A stretch of DNA of 64,000 nt, taken from the NCBI GenBank assembly GCA_964020085.1, contig OZ026598.1:10999724-11063723 (forward strand), written 5' to 3'. This document shows positions 32,821-43,070 of this stretch, piece after piece. The number at the start of each line of letters is the position of its first letter. Within the stretch, counting starts at the first letter, position 1. The DNA is from Micromussa lordhowensis (lineage: Eukaryota > Cnidaria > Anthozoa > Scleractinia > Lobophylliidae). The position numbers and the translations under genes were made by a program. Below the pieces are notes generated by a model, which was not told where the DNA came from, made no database searches, and saw nothing but the letters and a program-made list of their open reading frames with translations.

Positions 32821-33029
32821 CTGTCAAGAGAATTAAACTTTGATTTTCAATAACAATACAATTATCGGAAGTTTCGTTGAACTGAATAAATACACTGCAA
32901 ACTGTTGGACTAGCACTTAGTAATCTTAAACATAGGGAAATGACGTACTAACTAAACCGAGCTTTCGACCAAGACACAGGTAATCTTTAGAATTATTTTT
33001 ATGATTTCTTTCTTTGCCAGCGTCAACTT

Positions 33030-33415
33030 TACGAGTGCGTCTTGTGTGATCGTAGTTCTGAAAAGAACTGTTGTCGATTGGTGACTGAAGTCACGACACT
33101 CGCTGGTCAACGTAAAAGACAGAGACGAACCCAACAACAGACTGGGAGCAGTTTACAAGGTCAAATGCTCCGACTGCCAGGCTTCCGTACATCGGTGAGA
33201 CTGACTGAGCACAAACTAGCCATGAGAAAGGGTGATGCCAAACTCACCGCATTGCGGTGCATCGTCAACTGACAAGCCATAGCATTGGCTGGGACTCTGC
33301 GCGCTCAATGCTTAACTTACAGTACACTGAAGTATTTTCAACGAATGACTCTGGAAAGCTGGTACACTAACTTAAAACAAACGTCTCTTAACAGATTTCA
33401 GCAGCTACCGGCGAC
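33030..33415 (+). pseudogene. Penelope-like element GIY-YIG endonuclease remnant (unit A)
   Basis: Frames across this stretch give GAVYKVKCSDCQAS, then (after a frameshift) YIGET, then RLTEHKLAMRKGDAK, LTYSTxYFQRMTLESWYTNL and LNRFQQLP. This is the C-terminal GIY-YIG nuclease of Penelope-like retroelements, as found in many invertebrates. Several stops and frameshifts make it non-functional. The sequence resumes at 35690 after the TTAA element. Confidence 0.75.
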
Positions 33416-33800
33416 TTAAGGTATCAGCCAACCAACGGGGTCGTCTGCGCGCGGATCCTTCTAGCGCTCTTTGTTTCAAAACAAACCCCCATAAACCGCA
33501 TATTTTCTGGAAGCTGAGTAGTCATACCTACAGCTAATTTCCTTTAAAAGGTAAAAAACTCTAATGCGCTTAAAAAAGGAGGAGGTTTTTGTAAAACTAA
33601 GTGTTTTCATTCATTAAGGTCCACGCTCACCAAAACCAAACGGAAGAAAACGATTAACACGGGTTTCATTTCTTCGCACGTTTGCCTAAAAAACCGTGTC
33701 TCAGATTTCTGGAAAGCGCGCTCGTTTATTTTTACAAGCAAATATATTCGGGAATATGAAATCATTGCCACCGCTAGTGAAAAATAGGCTATAACTTTGA

Positions 33801-34000
33801 NNNNNNNNNNNNNNNNNNNNNNNNNNNNNNNNNNNNNNNNNNNNNNNNNNNNNNNNNNNNNNNNNNNNNNNNNNNNNNNNNNNNNNNNNNNNNNNNNNNN
33901 NNNNNNNNNNNNNNNNNNNNNNNNNNNNNNNNNNNNNNNNNNNNNNNNNNNNNNNNNNNNNNNNNNNNNNNNNNNNNNNNNNNNNNNNNNNNNNNNNNNN
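33801..34000. other. Assembly gap (200 N)
   Basis: Two hundred undetermined bases within the TTAA element. Any ORF crossing them is artefactual. Confidence 0.99.
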
Positions 34001-34727
34001 AATGAAAAGCCGGGCATATTAAAATTTGCAGACACGGTTTTGCAGGTAAGCTATCTGACAACAATTTGACCAAATTTCAGCCAAATTGATCCAGGGGCTA
34101 CCGACTTGGAGTTCAAAATGCATGCCCATCTCGCCTAAATTTTGATTTCGAGAAACAAGGAAAAATAGAATTTCGACCATAATGGGATTAGCGTCAAGCA
34201 AATGAAGTGTTAATTGATGAAAGAAAGTCTCAGTTTTCTTGAACAATAGCAGTTTGACAGGTAACAAGAAACAGACAAATTTTCGCGGCAGTGGGAAACT
34301 AGCTCCGGATCTCCTGGAGAGAAAGCTACTTCCGAGACCGGCGCAACAATTTATTCCTCCAGGTTAGTAAACGCCGAACCATTTGACTGACTTCTCAAAT
34401 AGTTCCGATTGCACGCAGCTATGAAAACATCTTCATGACTTTATCTTTAATTATAGCTAGGTTTCTAACCTCGCTCGAAGCGAGGTCTGCTGCCGCTTCA
34501 ACGCTTTTTTCCCTTTTTTTTTCCTTGGCTTTGACGAAGAAAAGGGACACGATCTTTTCTTCTTTTTCGAAGACATTTGTAGATTCACAAGACGAGAACT
34601 TTGAGAGCTTCCAAGATGGCGAATCGCGCGTGTTTTGTGAAACACAAACATACATGTGTTTAGCTGTCACGTAACCTCTCCTTATTTGACAACGCGATGA
34701 CAGGAAGTTGTCAGCAGCTAATTAGAA

Positions 34728-35530
34728 TAATTAATTGATAATTGATAATAAACTTCAGTTTGATAAACATGTATCTTCCATTTGCAAAAAGGTCAATAAT
34801 CAGTTAAACGTTATGATAAGATTTAGAAAATTGATCTCCAAAGCCGCTTTGATTAAACTGTATAAAGCCTTTATCTTGCCGCACTTTTATTATTGTTCAT
34901 CGGTGTGGCATTTCTGTGGCACCCGAAATACGGATAAGATAGAAGTTTTAAATAAAAGGATCCTTAGGTTTATTCTAGGTGACTTCGAATCTGAATATTA
35001 TAACTTACTGGACAAAGTTAATTGTGCTTCTCTGTACAATAAACGTATACATAATATGTTAATTTTACTTTATAAAAGTTTATTTTTAACTAAGTATCCT
35101 ATTTATATGCAGAATATGTTTACTCTCCGTGCTACCTCCTATAATTTACGCGGTAATTATATTCTGACACTTCCTGTACCTAAAACTACTACTTATGGCC
35201 TTCGTTCTTTTTCTTATCATGCCGCCAATCAATGGAACTCACTGCCGGACTTTTTTCGAACTACCAATTTTAATGATTTTAAAAAAGCATTAGCTAGCCT
35301 TGATTTTATGTACATTTGATAATTTTCACTTTAGTGCTCTTAAATTTTTTATATATAGTCCTATTTCTTTTAGCCATAACTTGTAAATATTGTACAGAAT
35401 CGTAGTTAATAATGCTGTTGTATATTTTGTTACTTTTGTTATTGTTTTCTCGGAAATATTAGCTTTTATAATAGCTACTCTTAAATTCGAGGAAAAATAA
35501 AGTTTATGTATGTATGTATGTATGTATGTA
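34728..35530 (+). mobile_element. 5'-truncated LINE nested in the TTAA element
   Basis: An open frame to the TGA at 35317-35319 encodes the last ~195 residues of a LINE RT protein: IIDNKLQFDKHVSSICKKVN, LYKAFILPHFYYCSSVWHFC, and YNLRGNYILTLPVPKTTTYG. It ends in a (TATG)n tail at 35507-35530. It is intact over the retained part, with no catalytic core. It must be younger than the host element. Confidence 0.85.
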
Positions 35531-35689
35531 TTAAGATGGCAAAATTGTTTTCGCTCAATAACTTCCCTTACGAAAAACATGTTTTTGTGGATTGTCTTTT
35601 TGAATGAAAGCTACTCCCAAAATCTATCGAAATATATAGAAATCAAAAATTATGAAAAACGGTCAATTTTGGGTTGGCTGATACCTTAA

Positions 35690-36670
35690 ATACGCCGGAT
35701 TTATTCAGGACATAAACAACGCCGACAAACGGATCTCAAACAGAGCGACTTCAGTAACTTTGACTAACAATAGACGGATCGAAACTTACTAGAACTGACC
35801 AATGACTGCAGACAAACTTTACACGAGTCTTTCAGCCAATACCATCACGGCTAAACTGATCAATCACTTTCAAGACGCACAACTGATATTACATGGTTCA
35901 AACCATTTACTATGTTTACATCGACTGACGTCTTGTTCTTTGTTTCAAGAAACGCAAAATAGATAATTGAATTGAAATTTTGTTCAGGTGCAAATGGAAA
36001 TGCAGTTGAGATATATATCACAAATTTGAGACTTTCAGAGCAATTCGAGTTCAAAGAATTTATAGAGTACGTACTGAAGGAAGTCTGTTGTTTCCTGGAG
36101 TTGGTCACGCGCTTTATGAGAAAAGCATAATATCATGGACTTGACTTAACGTTCTCGAGGCTGTCTCCTACACTTTTGAGACTTATAACTATCTTGGCCT
36201 TCTCCATAACGTCCTACTGTGATTGTTACAAATTACTATGAAAGACCTTTTTAGATTGTTTTTCCATTACAGACCACGTAATAGATAGATATAAAGTAAT
36301 AATAAAGTAAATAAGTCTCAGGCATAGAATTATCCATGAAACTATGCCCAGCTATAATGTGCGATCATAGCCTTTGTTTGCTGTCGAAGATCCCAAAGAA
36401 TATAACAGTTTTAATTCAAGTTTCTGTTTATTCTTGTGCCAGTTTCTTCGCATACTGAACACAACATAATGTTACTTGAACACGTGCTTACCACAAGTAT
36501 GATCCACATCAACATTTTTGTACAACATGCACCAACTGCAAGTAAAAGCGATATTTGTGAAGATCAAATGAGCACAAATAATTATTTTGTCGACACGGAG
36601 CAGAGATTTGGTTGCGAGTATAGTAAGCGAAGGATCATGGTCAGCGCGTTTGTAAAAAGTGACAGTTGAG
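35690..36670. other. Unit A retroelement-derived sequence without a recognisable gene
   Basis: Continues the Penelope-like remnant (RLKYAG and NNRRIET blocks near 35690-35790) and then AT-rich sequence that is also present in unit B. Small ORFs are conserved with B only because the two units are recent copies. Confidence 0.5.
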
Positions 36671-36913
36671 TGTCATTCTACAGTCAACCTGTCTGCACAC
36701 AGCTTTCAACAGGTTTCTCTACATCTTGTTAAAATAGTTATTTGACTTTTCTTTAGTTACGGCCGTCTTAATAATAACCTTAAACCCCGAGGTATCACCA
36801 TAGCATTGGTCAGGGGTACACAGTCCCTGTTTTTCACGACAGTGGTGTTTCGGGGTTACGTGTCCGGCTGTGGTGCGCGAGGGCCATCAATGCATTTTCA
36901 TTCTGTTTGCTGT

Positions 36914-37218
36914 TTAACAAATTGACGTCAGTTTTTCATGCGTCTGTCCTGTTATTGATCATAAATTTCGTCATCACATTGTCAAAGTAGCTGTGGATCC
37001 GCAGACTACTTTGAAATGTGATGACGAAATTCATTGTCAATAACAGGACAGACTCATTAAAAACTGACGTCAATTTGTTTTTTACGATAACAAATGGTCG
37101 AATTGGCCGCTCTCGCTCGCTGACGCGTCGCACGAATTTCAAATTCATGTGTCTGTCCGCATATTGACGATAAAAATTAGCCAATGAGCGCGCGAGAATT
37201 TCTGCAGTTATCGTAAAA
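36914..37218. mobile_element. Two adjacent hairpin MITEs present in unit A only
   Basis: Unit B reads TTTGCTGTAATCCAATTG without interruption. In A, hairpin 1 (36916-37079) has ~75-bp arms starting AACAAATTGACGTCAGTTTT around a GTGGATCCGCAG loop. Hairpin 2 (37080-37218) has ends TTTTTACGATAAC/GTTATCGTAAAAA. The pair may be one composite insertion. Confidence 0.8.
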
Positions 37219-37689
37219 AATCCAATTGATGTGTCATTAATTAAAACATATCGCGGGCCTGGCTAATCAACGCGCCCGTGCCTCACACTTTGAGTGTCAG
37301 TCGGTTGTGCAGTGAAGGCAAAATCCTTTTTCGTCTCTTTGAAAACGTTAAGGCGGTCTTCAGGTAGGTTTGCTATCTTCTGCTCTTGTGGAGCATCTCA
37401 ATGTCCAACATGCAAGGGGCACATCGAGAAATGTACAAAACAGAACTTCCAATCAAATTGAAATGAATATGTGTGACCAAGGACAGGGTTGGTCACAGAC
37501 CCTTTCTCACAGAGGATGACAGGATGTTTCACATCATAAGAAATGCTGGGTTGCCTGTATCGCCTTCCAGCTCGTAGAACAGGGCGAGCTTGACCTCTTC
37601 ATCGCAGTCGCCTTGTCCTTGTTGGTGTCTTCCGGCAGTTAGAGACTCGTAATTTGATGCTAGCTTCTTTCAGGCGCTCTTTGGTTTTT

Positions 37690-37830
37690 GGATCTGAGAT
37701 GCTCTCACATGCAAACTATCTTGGACGAAACGAGGGAAGCAGTTAGCTCTAGTATGGGTATGGTTGCTGGCTTTAGGGGTGTTGCACAATGATCTCGGCT
37801 GCTCGTGTCTTTCGTGTGGAAAGGCTCGTG
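37690..37830 (-). pseudogene. BEL/Pao-like RNase H-connection fragment (unit A)
   Basis: The minus strand reads SSRDHCA...TPLKPATIPILELTASLVSSKI, resembling the conserved HCSFVMGK-x-APLKPxTIPRLELTAA block of BEL/Pao LTR retrotransposons. Compared with unit B, 24 bp are deleted (the VMGK part). A stop follows shortly after. No LTRs or other pol domains were recognised, so the assignment rests on about 40 residues. Confidence 0.4.
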
Positions 37831-38032
37831 AATTCATGCAATGTTTGTCAATGCAGCGGTTTACCTGCAGTTGTCTCCGATGATACCAGTGTCCCAAATT
37901 TTGACTGAAGGACGGTTTTTTTTGCCCATTTCTTCTGCTATTTTCTTTTTCGACGAGTTTTTCACTTTCATCTTCTTCAGTATTCTTTACAGCTTTCACT
38001 TCGAGTTTAGCGTGCTAACCTACTCTTTTAAG

Positions 38033-38628
38033 CCTGGACGTAGTCAATCGATAAAAATCGATATCGGAAATCAAAGGATTCAATCGATATCAATCGCAGA
38101 TTGCTATCAATTGCTATCGGAAATCAATAACAATCGATAACTCATAGAAAAATTTCTTTATTTATTACTATCGGAATATCGATTGTTATCGATTCAAAAA
38201 AAAATTGACCATCACCACCCGGACTTTTCAAAGATGGCTTCGTTAGTGTGTAAAATAAATATTTAAGAAATAGAAAACATATGTACCGTGATTCTATCGA
38301 GTTATAGAAACATGACTGGAAGTTTGGGAGAACGAGAAATGCTGACGGAACACGAGCCGCAGGCCACAGCTTTTTCGAGTTCTCCAAAACTTTGACGAGT
38401 AAAAGATCGACTAAAAGGAAGGTTGTACCTTGAAAAACGACATAATAATAATTTCCGATAACAATCGATAATAATCGATACCAATCGACGAATCAGTCGC
38501 TATCGATTACTATCCACAATCGATAACCCACAACTTTTTTCGTCATCGATTTTCATCGATTCGCTATCGGCAATCGATATCAATGTTCATTAATATCGAT
38601 TATCGGTTTTTCGATTGACTACGCCTGG
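38033..38628. mobile_element. ATCGAT-rich TIR element (unit A copy)
   Basis: Ends CCTGGACGTAGTCAATCGAT and the inverse of CGATTGACTACGCCTGG. The subterminal 100-200 bp on both sides are packed with AATCGATA/TATCGATT units. No coding sequence. The same element in unit B (47361-48271) carries a nested insertion. No clean target duplication; TTTTAAG/TTTGAAG flanks are only suggestive. Confidence 0.75.
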
Positions 38629-38787
38629 TTTGAAGTCATCTTCGTCGTTGTCGCATATTCCAGTCAGTGTGTTTTCAACGTTGCGAAATTTGCAGCGATA
38701 GCGCCATATCTAAGAAGTGGATTAGGGTCCTTCGGCCATTAGATTTATTACTTTGTTCAGCTGTTTTCTTCATGATTGCTGGTCTAG

Positions 38788-39837
38788 CGTAAAATTGTTC
38801 TGCAGTTCCAACAACTCCAGCGTCAAGTCCAAGAGCTACTGGATCGGGAATCGCCACAAGATGGGCTTTTGTCCGCCACACAACTGACTCAAGTACAATC
38901 CATCGTACAAGGGTCTTTAAACGAGGCGATTGAACAAGCCGCATCAGCCGCAGCACAAGCCGCAGTTCGCGCTTTCAGTGGCTCTCCTCCACAAGCTCCA
39001 GATGCAGCCACCCCCGCAGGAGAATCCTCTGTGGATGTTACACCACCTTCTTCAGCAGCGTCTACAAGCAATAGCCTACTCGAATCGCAAGTATCAAGTC
39101 TAGGAAATTGCTCTAGATCTGCAACAGACACAGAAATGGATTCCATGCACGAGCTGCCGGCGAAACTGGTCAAGGAGATCCTCACCGGTGAGTTCATGGA
39201 ACTATCTAAATTGCTTCCCAAGAACTTTAACGTTTTACATCCGCTCCAGGATGAGCCGCTCACCCTAACTGTTGAAAATTCCATCATTAAGGTCAATAAG
39301 GCTAAAACTACATCAATAACCGACATCTCAGAGTGGACGACAGCCTTTAGTGCCTACATGGGTGTTCTAATAAGCAAGTTCCCACATCGTGCCTCTGAGT
39401 TATTAGAATATATGTCTCTCATTCGCTATGCTGCTAGATACCATAAGGGGTTGGGCTGGTGTGTATATGACATAAAGTTTCGTCAGAAGGCTGCCACTAA
39501 CAAGGCATTGAAATGGTCAACCATTGACAGTCAATTATGGCTCAAAACCTTTACGGTTGCACCTTCACTTCTAAAGGAAGACATTGGGGTTTTCCAGTCA
39601 GGACCCTCATCGTCAAGTACCTCAAAGGGGCCCGCAAACCGTACCTGTCACAACTTTAACAGGGGGGTTCCCTGTGCCAGAACCCCTTGCTCCTATGCCC
39701 ACAAATGCAACAGGTCTGGGTGTGGGAAAGATCATCCCGGGATCAAGTGCCTCACAAACTATGGCACAGAAAAACCTCTCCATAGGGAGGGAATGTTGCC
39801 CCCCCAGCCCCAAAGTACCCGCCACCGAGAAAAATAG
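38788..39837 (+). CDS. DIRS-like gag with CCCH-type zinc knuckle, 5' end missing
   Basis: Nucleocapsid-type protein of the element. The frame is open from the element's left end: a Gln-rich coiled start (LQFQQLQRQVQELLDRES), an Ala-rich segment, a Ser/Pro linker, a central globular part (EWTTAFSAYMGVLISKFPHR), and a Cys/His cluster near the end (CHNFNRGVPC...CSYAHKC...CGKDHPGIKC) expected to bind nucleic acid. The first in-frame ATG is at 39136, well inside, so the true start is lost or lies upstream of the junction. The last ~250 bp overlap the RT frame at 39584. Confidence 0.8.
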   Translation, partial: RKIVLQFQQLQRQVQELLDRESPQDGLLSATQLTQVQSIVQGSLNEAIEQAASAAAQAAVRAFSGSPPQAPDAATPAGESSVDVTPPSSAASTSNSLLESQVSSLGNCSRSATDTEMDSMHELPAKLVKEILTGEFMELSKLLPKNFNVLHPLQDEPLTLTVENSIIKVNKAKTTSITDISEWTTAFSAYMGVLISKFPHRASELLEYMSLIRYAARYHKGLGWCVYDIKFRQKAATNKALKWSTIDSQLWLKTFTVAPSLLKEDIGVFQSGPSSSSTSKGPANRTCHNFNRGVPCARTPCSYAHKCNRSGCGKDHPGIKCLTNYGTEKPLHREGMLPPQPQSTRHREK

Positions 39838-40856
39838 CTTTGGTGGTATTGTTACTCCTGTCAAGGTAGAAACCTTTTATCAGGCCTTATCTGATCATCC
39901 TGAAAGGGAATTTGTCAACAAACTGTGTTTAGCGCTGAGGGAGGGGGCTAGAATTGGGTATTCTGGTCCTAGATCCCCACGCTTTTCAAACAATTTACCT
40001 ACTGCCTTTTTAAATCCTGAGGTGGTTACAGCAAATTTAAATGATGAGGTTTCAAAAGGACGTACAATGGGCCCTTTTTCCACTCCACCTTTTACAAATT
40101 TTCAAGTCTCGCCTATCGGCCTTGTTCCCAAAAAACATTCTGACAAATTCCGAACGATATTTCATTTATCCTACCCTAAGTCTGGGACCTCTAGCTAGCA
40201 TCAATTATTTTATTGAAAAGGATGACTTCTCCCTCCAATATATTACCATTGACAACGCCATCGCAGCAATTCAAACCTTTGGCCAGGGCTGCTACATGGG
40301 AAAAACAGACATAGAGTCTGCATTTCGCCTCATTCCAATCCATCCAGATGATTGGGAACTTTTGGGGATGTTTTGGAATGGGCAGTATTATTTCGACAAG
40401 GTGCTCCCATTTGGGCTTCGCTCTGCCCCGTACATTTTTAACCAATTGTCTGATGCCATTGAGTGGATATTACTCAACAAATGTTCCATTTCCTTTGTCT
40501 GCCATATCTTGGATGATTTCCTCATAGTGGAACCACCCTGTCCTACCCCTCCACTGGATTCACTTTGCCGGGCGAGTCTGTCAAGTATGATCCTGACCTT
40601 CAAAACCCTGAATATTCCTATCTCTGCATCCAAAACCGAAGGGCCCTGTCAAATTATTCAGTTCATGGGTATCATACTAGATTCTGGGAAAATGGAGGCA
40701 AGGCTACCCGAGGATAAGGTAGAGCGGATCAAGTCTGCTCTCTCCAATTTCCAATCCCGGCGGTCAACAACCCTGCATGAACTTCAATCACTGATAGGTA
40801 CCCTTCACTTTGCTTGCAAGGTGATTGCTCCAGGGCGCCCCTTCTACAGCGAATAA
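39584..40856 (+). pseudogene. DIRS-like reverse transcriptase, broken by a CTAG duplication
   Basis: RNA-templated DNA polymerase of the element. Frame 1 (to 40198) holds GARIGYSGPRSPRFSNNLP and SPIGLVPKKHSDKFRTIFHL. Frame 2 (from about 40190) holds MGKTDIESAFRLIPI (motif A Asp), LPFGLRSAPYIFNQL (motif B), CHILDDFLIV (motif C, LDD) and IQFMGIILD. The break is a tandem CTAGCTAG at 40193-40200: without one CTAG the two frames are continuous. A second frame change near 40845 separates RT from RNase H. Catalytic residues are intact. Confidence 0.88.
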
Positions 40857-41455
40857 TTCACCTTACCAGAGGCGTTCAGAAACCCCACCATCATATAAAG
40901 CTAACCACGGGTTTCTATAAAGATATTGAAATGTGGAAGATGTTTATTGACCAGTGGAACGGTATAGGACTATTCCTATCCCCTGTGTGGGAAACCTCCA
41001 ACACCCGCTCCTTGTTTACTGATGCTTCTGGCTCCCTGGGCTATGGGGGATTCTTCCAGAATAGATGGTTTCAGGGACAGTGGCTACCATCTCAACAATT
41101 AGGCCAGCCCGGGATTAGTATTCTCTGGCAAGAACTATATGCAATTAACGTTGCATGCCATTTGTGGGGGGCCCTTTGGACATCCAAGCGCATTCAGTTC
41201 TATTGCGATAATCAGGGCGTGGTCGAGGTCATCAATTCCCGTCGATCCAAAGTTCCCCGGGTAATGGACTTGGTCAGGGACCTTACACTCTGCACCTTGC
41301 AGCAGAACTTCTATTTTCGAGCAGTGCATGTCCCTGGGATCAATAACAACATTGCAGACTCTCTTTCTCGTTTCCAGATGGAACGCTTCCACCAGCTAGC
41401 ACCCCATGCCAACGCAACACCAGATCCCATCCCAGCCCATCTGTACAATCTCTAG
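40814..41455 (+). CDS. DIRS-like RNase H domain
   Basis: Degrades RNA in the RNA-DNA hybrid. Motifs: FTDASGSLGYGG (first Asp), LWQELYAINVA (Glu), QFYCDNQGVVEVIN (second Asp), and HVPGINNNIADSLSR (last Asp). Upstream residues RIIHLTRGVQKPHHH belong to the RT-RNase H connection. The frame overlaps the RT frame by 43 bp because of a small indel near 40845. Ends at TAG 41453-41455, just before the recombinase. Confidence 0.85.
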   Translation: MQGDCSRAPLLQRIIHLTRGVQKPHHHIKLTTGFYKDIEMWKMFIDQWNGIGLFLSPVWETSNTRSLFTDASGSLGYGGFFQNRWFQGQWLPSQQLGQPGISILWQELYAINVACHLWGALWTSKRIQFYCDNQGVVEVINSRRSKVPRVMDLVRDLTLCTLQQNFYFRAVHVPGINNNIADSLSRFQMERFHQLAPHANATPDPIPAHLYNL

Positions 41456-41481
41456 AAAAGGAAGCTGAGCATTACCTGGGA

Positions 41482-42408
41482 ATGGCCCTTGCCCCAAGCA
41501 CCAAAAAGACATACAGTTCTGGTATGCGGCAATTTGTTACATTCTGTTCTCAAATTAACATAAATCCGCAACTCCCCTTCAATGAGGAGGTTTTGATCAA
41601 TTTCTCTGTTGCTATGGCTCGCTCTGTGCAATATACGACTATCAAGAACTATTTGTCAGCAGTCAAAAACTACCATTCCAGCCATGGCTTCGACCTTCCT
41701 CTATCCAACTTTCTTCGTCTCCAACTTATTCTCCGAGGCATTAAGCGTTCTCAAGGGCAACAGTCTAAAGTACGCAGACCAATAACTTTACAACTGCTGA
41801 ATCTATTTTACTACCTCCTCAATGTGCAACATACTGACAACAGGGATTCCTTAATGCTCTGGGCAGCTATGACGCTGGCCTTTTTCAGCTTCCTGCGCCT
41901 AGGTGAACTTTCCTGCAACTCGACATTTGATTCTAAACACCATCTCATGAGCAGAGACATAACTTTTATGCCAAGGAGTTCACCCAGGTATGTGTTAGTG
42001 CGCTTAAAGGTGTCCAAAACAGACCCTTTTCGACAGGGGCAAACCATCGTAATTGGAAAGACAAATTCACCCTTGTGCCCCATCTCGGCAATGGTCGCCT
42101 ACCTTAACTCCAGGCCCTCCTCTTTGGACTCGGGACCCCTTTTCATCTATGAATCTGGTGCATTCCTAACCCGGGAAAAGCTAACCAGGGAAACGAGGCT
42201 CCTAATCAGTAAAGGGGGTTTGGACTCAAGTGAATTTGCTGGGCACAGTTTCCGAATAGGTGCAGCTACAACAGCTGCTTCAGCCAATTTACCCCCATGG
42301 CTTATTAAGGCTCTGGGCCGTTGGTCCTCTGATTGTTTTGAAAGGTACATAAAGACCCCACCCTCCGTTTTGGCACAGGTCCCCCAACAGTTAGTTAGCC
42401 TGTTATAA
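41482..42408 (+). CDS. Tyrosine recombinase (DIRS-type integrase), intact 308 aa
   Basis: Inserts the circular DNA form of the element. It has an N-terminal SAM-like core-binding part (STKKTYSSGMRQFVTFC) and a catalytic domain with Arg139 (LRLGEL), a Lys candidate at 179 (VSKTD), His255-x-x-Arg258 (GHSFRIGA), Trp281 (GRWSSD) and nucleophile Tyr289 (ERYI). All residues of the R-H-R-Y tetrad are present. The ATG at 41482 is 26 bp after the RNase H stop, in a different frame. Length is typical for DIRS/Ngaro YRs. Confidence 0.92.
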   Translation: MALAPSTKKTYSSGMRQFVTFCSQININPQLPFNEEVLINFSVAMARSVQYTTIKNYLSAVKNYHSSHGFDLPLSNFLRLQLILRGIKRSQGQQSKVRRPITLQLLNLFYYLLNVQHTDNRDSLMLWAAMTLAFFSFLRLGELSCNSTFDSKHHLMSRDITFMPRSSPRYVLVRLKVSKTDPFRQGQTIVIGKTNSPLCPISAMVAYLNSRPSSLDSGPLFIYESGAFLTREKLTRETRLLISKGGLDSSEFAGHSFRIGAATTAASANLPPWLIKALGRWSSDCFERYIKTPPSVLAQVPQQLVSLL

Positions 42409-43070
42409 TTTGGCCAGCCTGTTATTCCAAGTGACACAAATGCCTTTTGTTTTGGGAGGTTTATAACTTTCTACGTCACCAACAGTTCTGATATAATGTC
42501 CTCTTTTGCTTCATTCTCCCCCCCCGTCCTTGCGGCCCCTCTCACAAATATATGTCTGACATAGTGTCAACTTCCTCAATCCTCGCAAATAGAAGGCATT
42601 TTGTTGTTTTTAAAAGGAAGATAAGTATACTGGCTACTATTAATCTTGGACTAACTACATTGTAGATTTTTCAGTGGCTCGTCAATGGGGGAATGCTTTG
42701 CATTTTGTGGGGATGAAGTGCTCCTCTCGTCACACTCTTGCCCCCATAGACTCGATTTTCGGAGGCCAACTCCCTCCAATTTTTACCCCCTGGAGTTAGG
42801 TTAGTGGAGGCCCACTCCCTCCAGTCAGAGAGGAGGCCCACTCCCCCCTCTCTACCCAGGAATGTTTACAGTGGCCCTGAGTGAAGGCCTACTCCCTCCT
42901 CTCCATCCACTGTCTACATTTCCTTGGGCTGTAGGTTTTGTTTTCGTGACACTCCAGGGCTTCATGGGGCTAAAATATTAACTGAGCACTCTGTCACCCA
43001 CTTCCCTATTTTCAGCCACACAAAGTTGTTGTTGTCCTTATTTTAAGGGAAGCAAGGGGAGGTTGATTAA
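42409..43070 (+). other. 3' non-coding region of the DIRS-like element with GGAGGCC repeats
   Basis: Contains four imperfect units of GGAGGCCCACTCCCTCC (near 42764, 42806, 42831 and 42885) and a run of CCCCCCCC at 42521. No open frame. In DIRS-type elements this region holds split repeats; I could not pair these with a left-end copy. Confidence 0.6.

Larger units (their letters stand above)
33420..35685. mobile_element. 2.27-kb TTAA-flanked TIR element (Kolobok/piggyBac type), with LINE and N gap inside
   Basis: GGTATCAGCCAACC (33420-33433) and GGTTGGCTGATACC (35672-35685) are perfect 14-bp inverted ends, with TTAA at 33416-33419 and 35686-35689. Unit B retains the empty site, CGACTTAAATACGCCGG at 44949-44965, proving insertion with TTAA duplication. 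A GG start suits Kolobok better than piggyBac (CCY start); this is inference. No transposase is visible, but 200 bp are N (33801-34000). Confidence 0.88.

Noticed and set aside
32952..33137. A 61-codon minus-strand ORF as the missing first exon of the kinase gene
   Set aside because: It has no signal peptide and no phase-0 donor that would join to exon 32820-32787, and it overlaps the start of repeat unit A.
33607..34073. ORFs across 33607-34073
   Set aside because: They run through 200 undetermined bases and have no real sequence support.
41482..42408. Phage- or bacteria-like integrase suggesting contamination
   Set aside because: The recombinase follows gag, RT and RNase H frames in DIRS-type order and sits inside duplicated eukaryotic repeat DNA.
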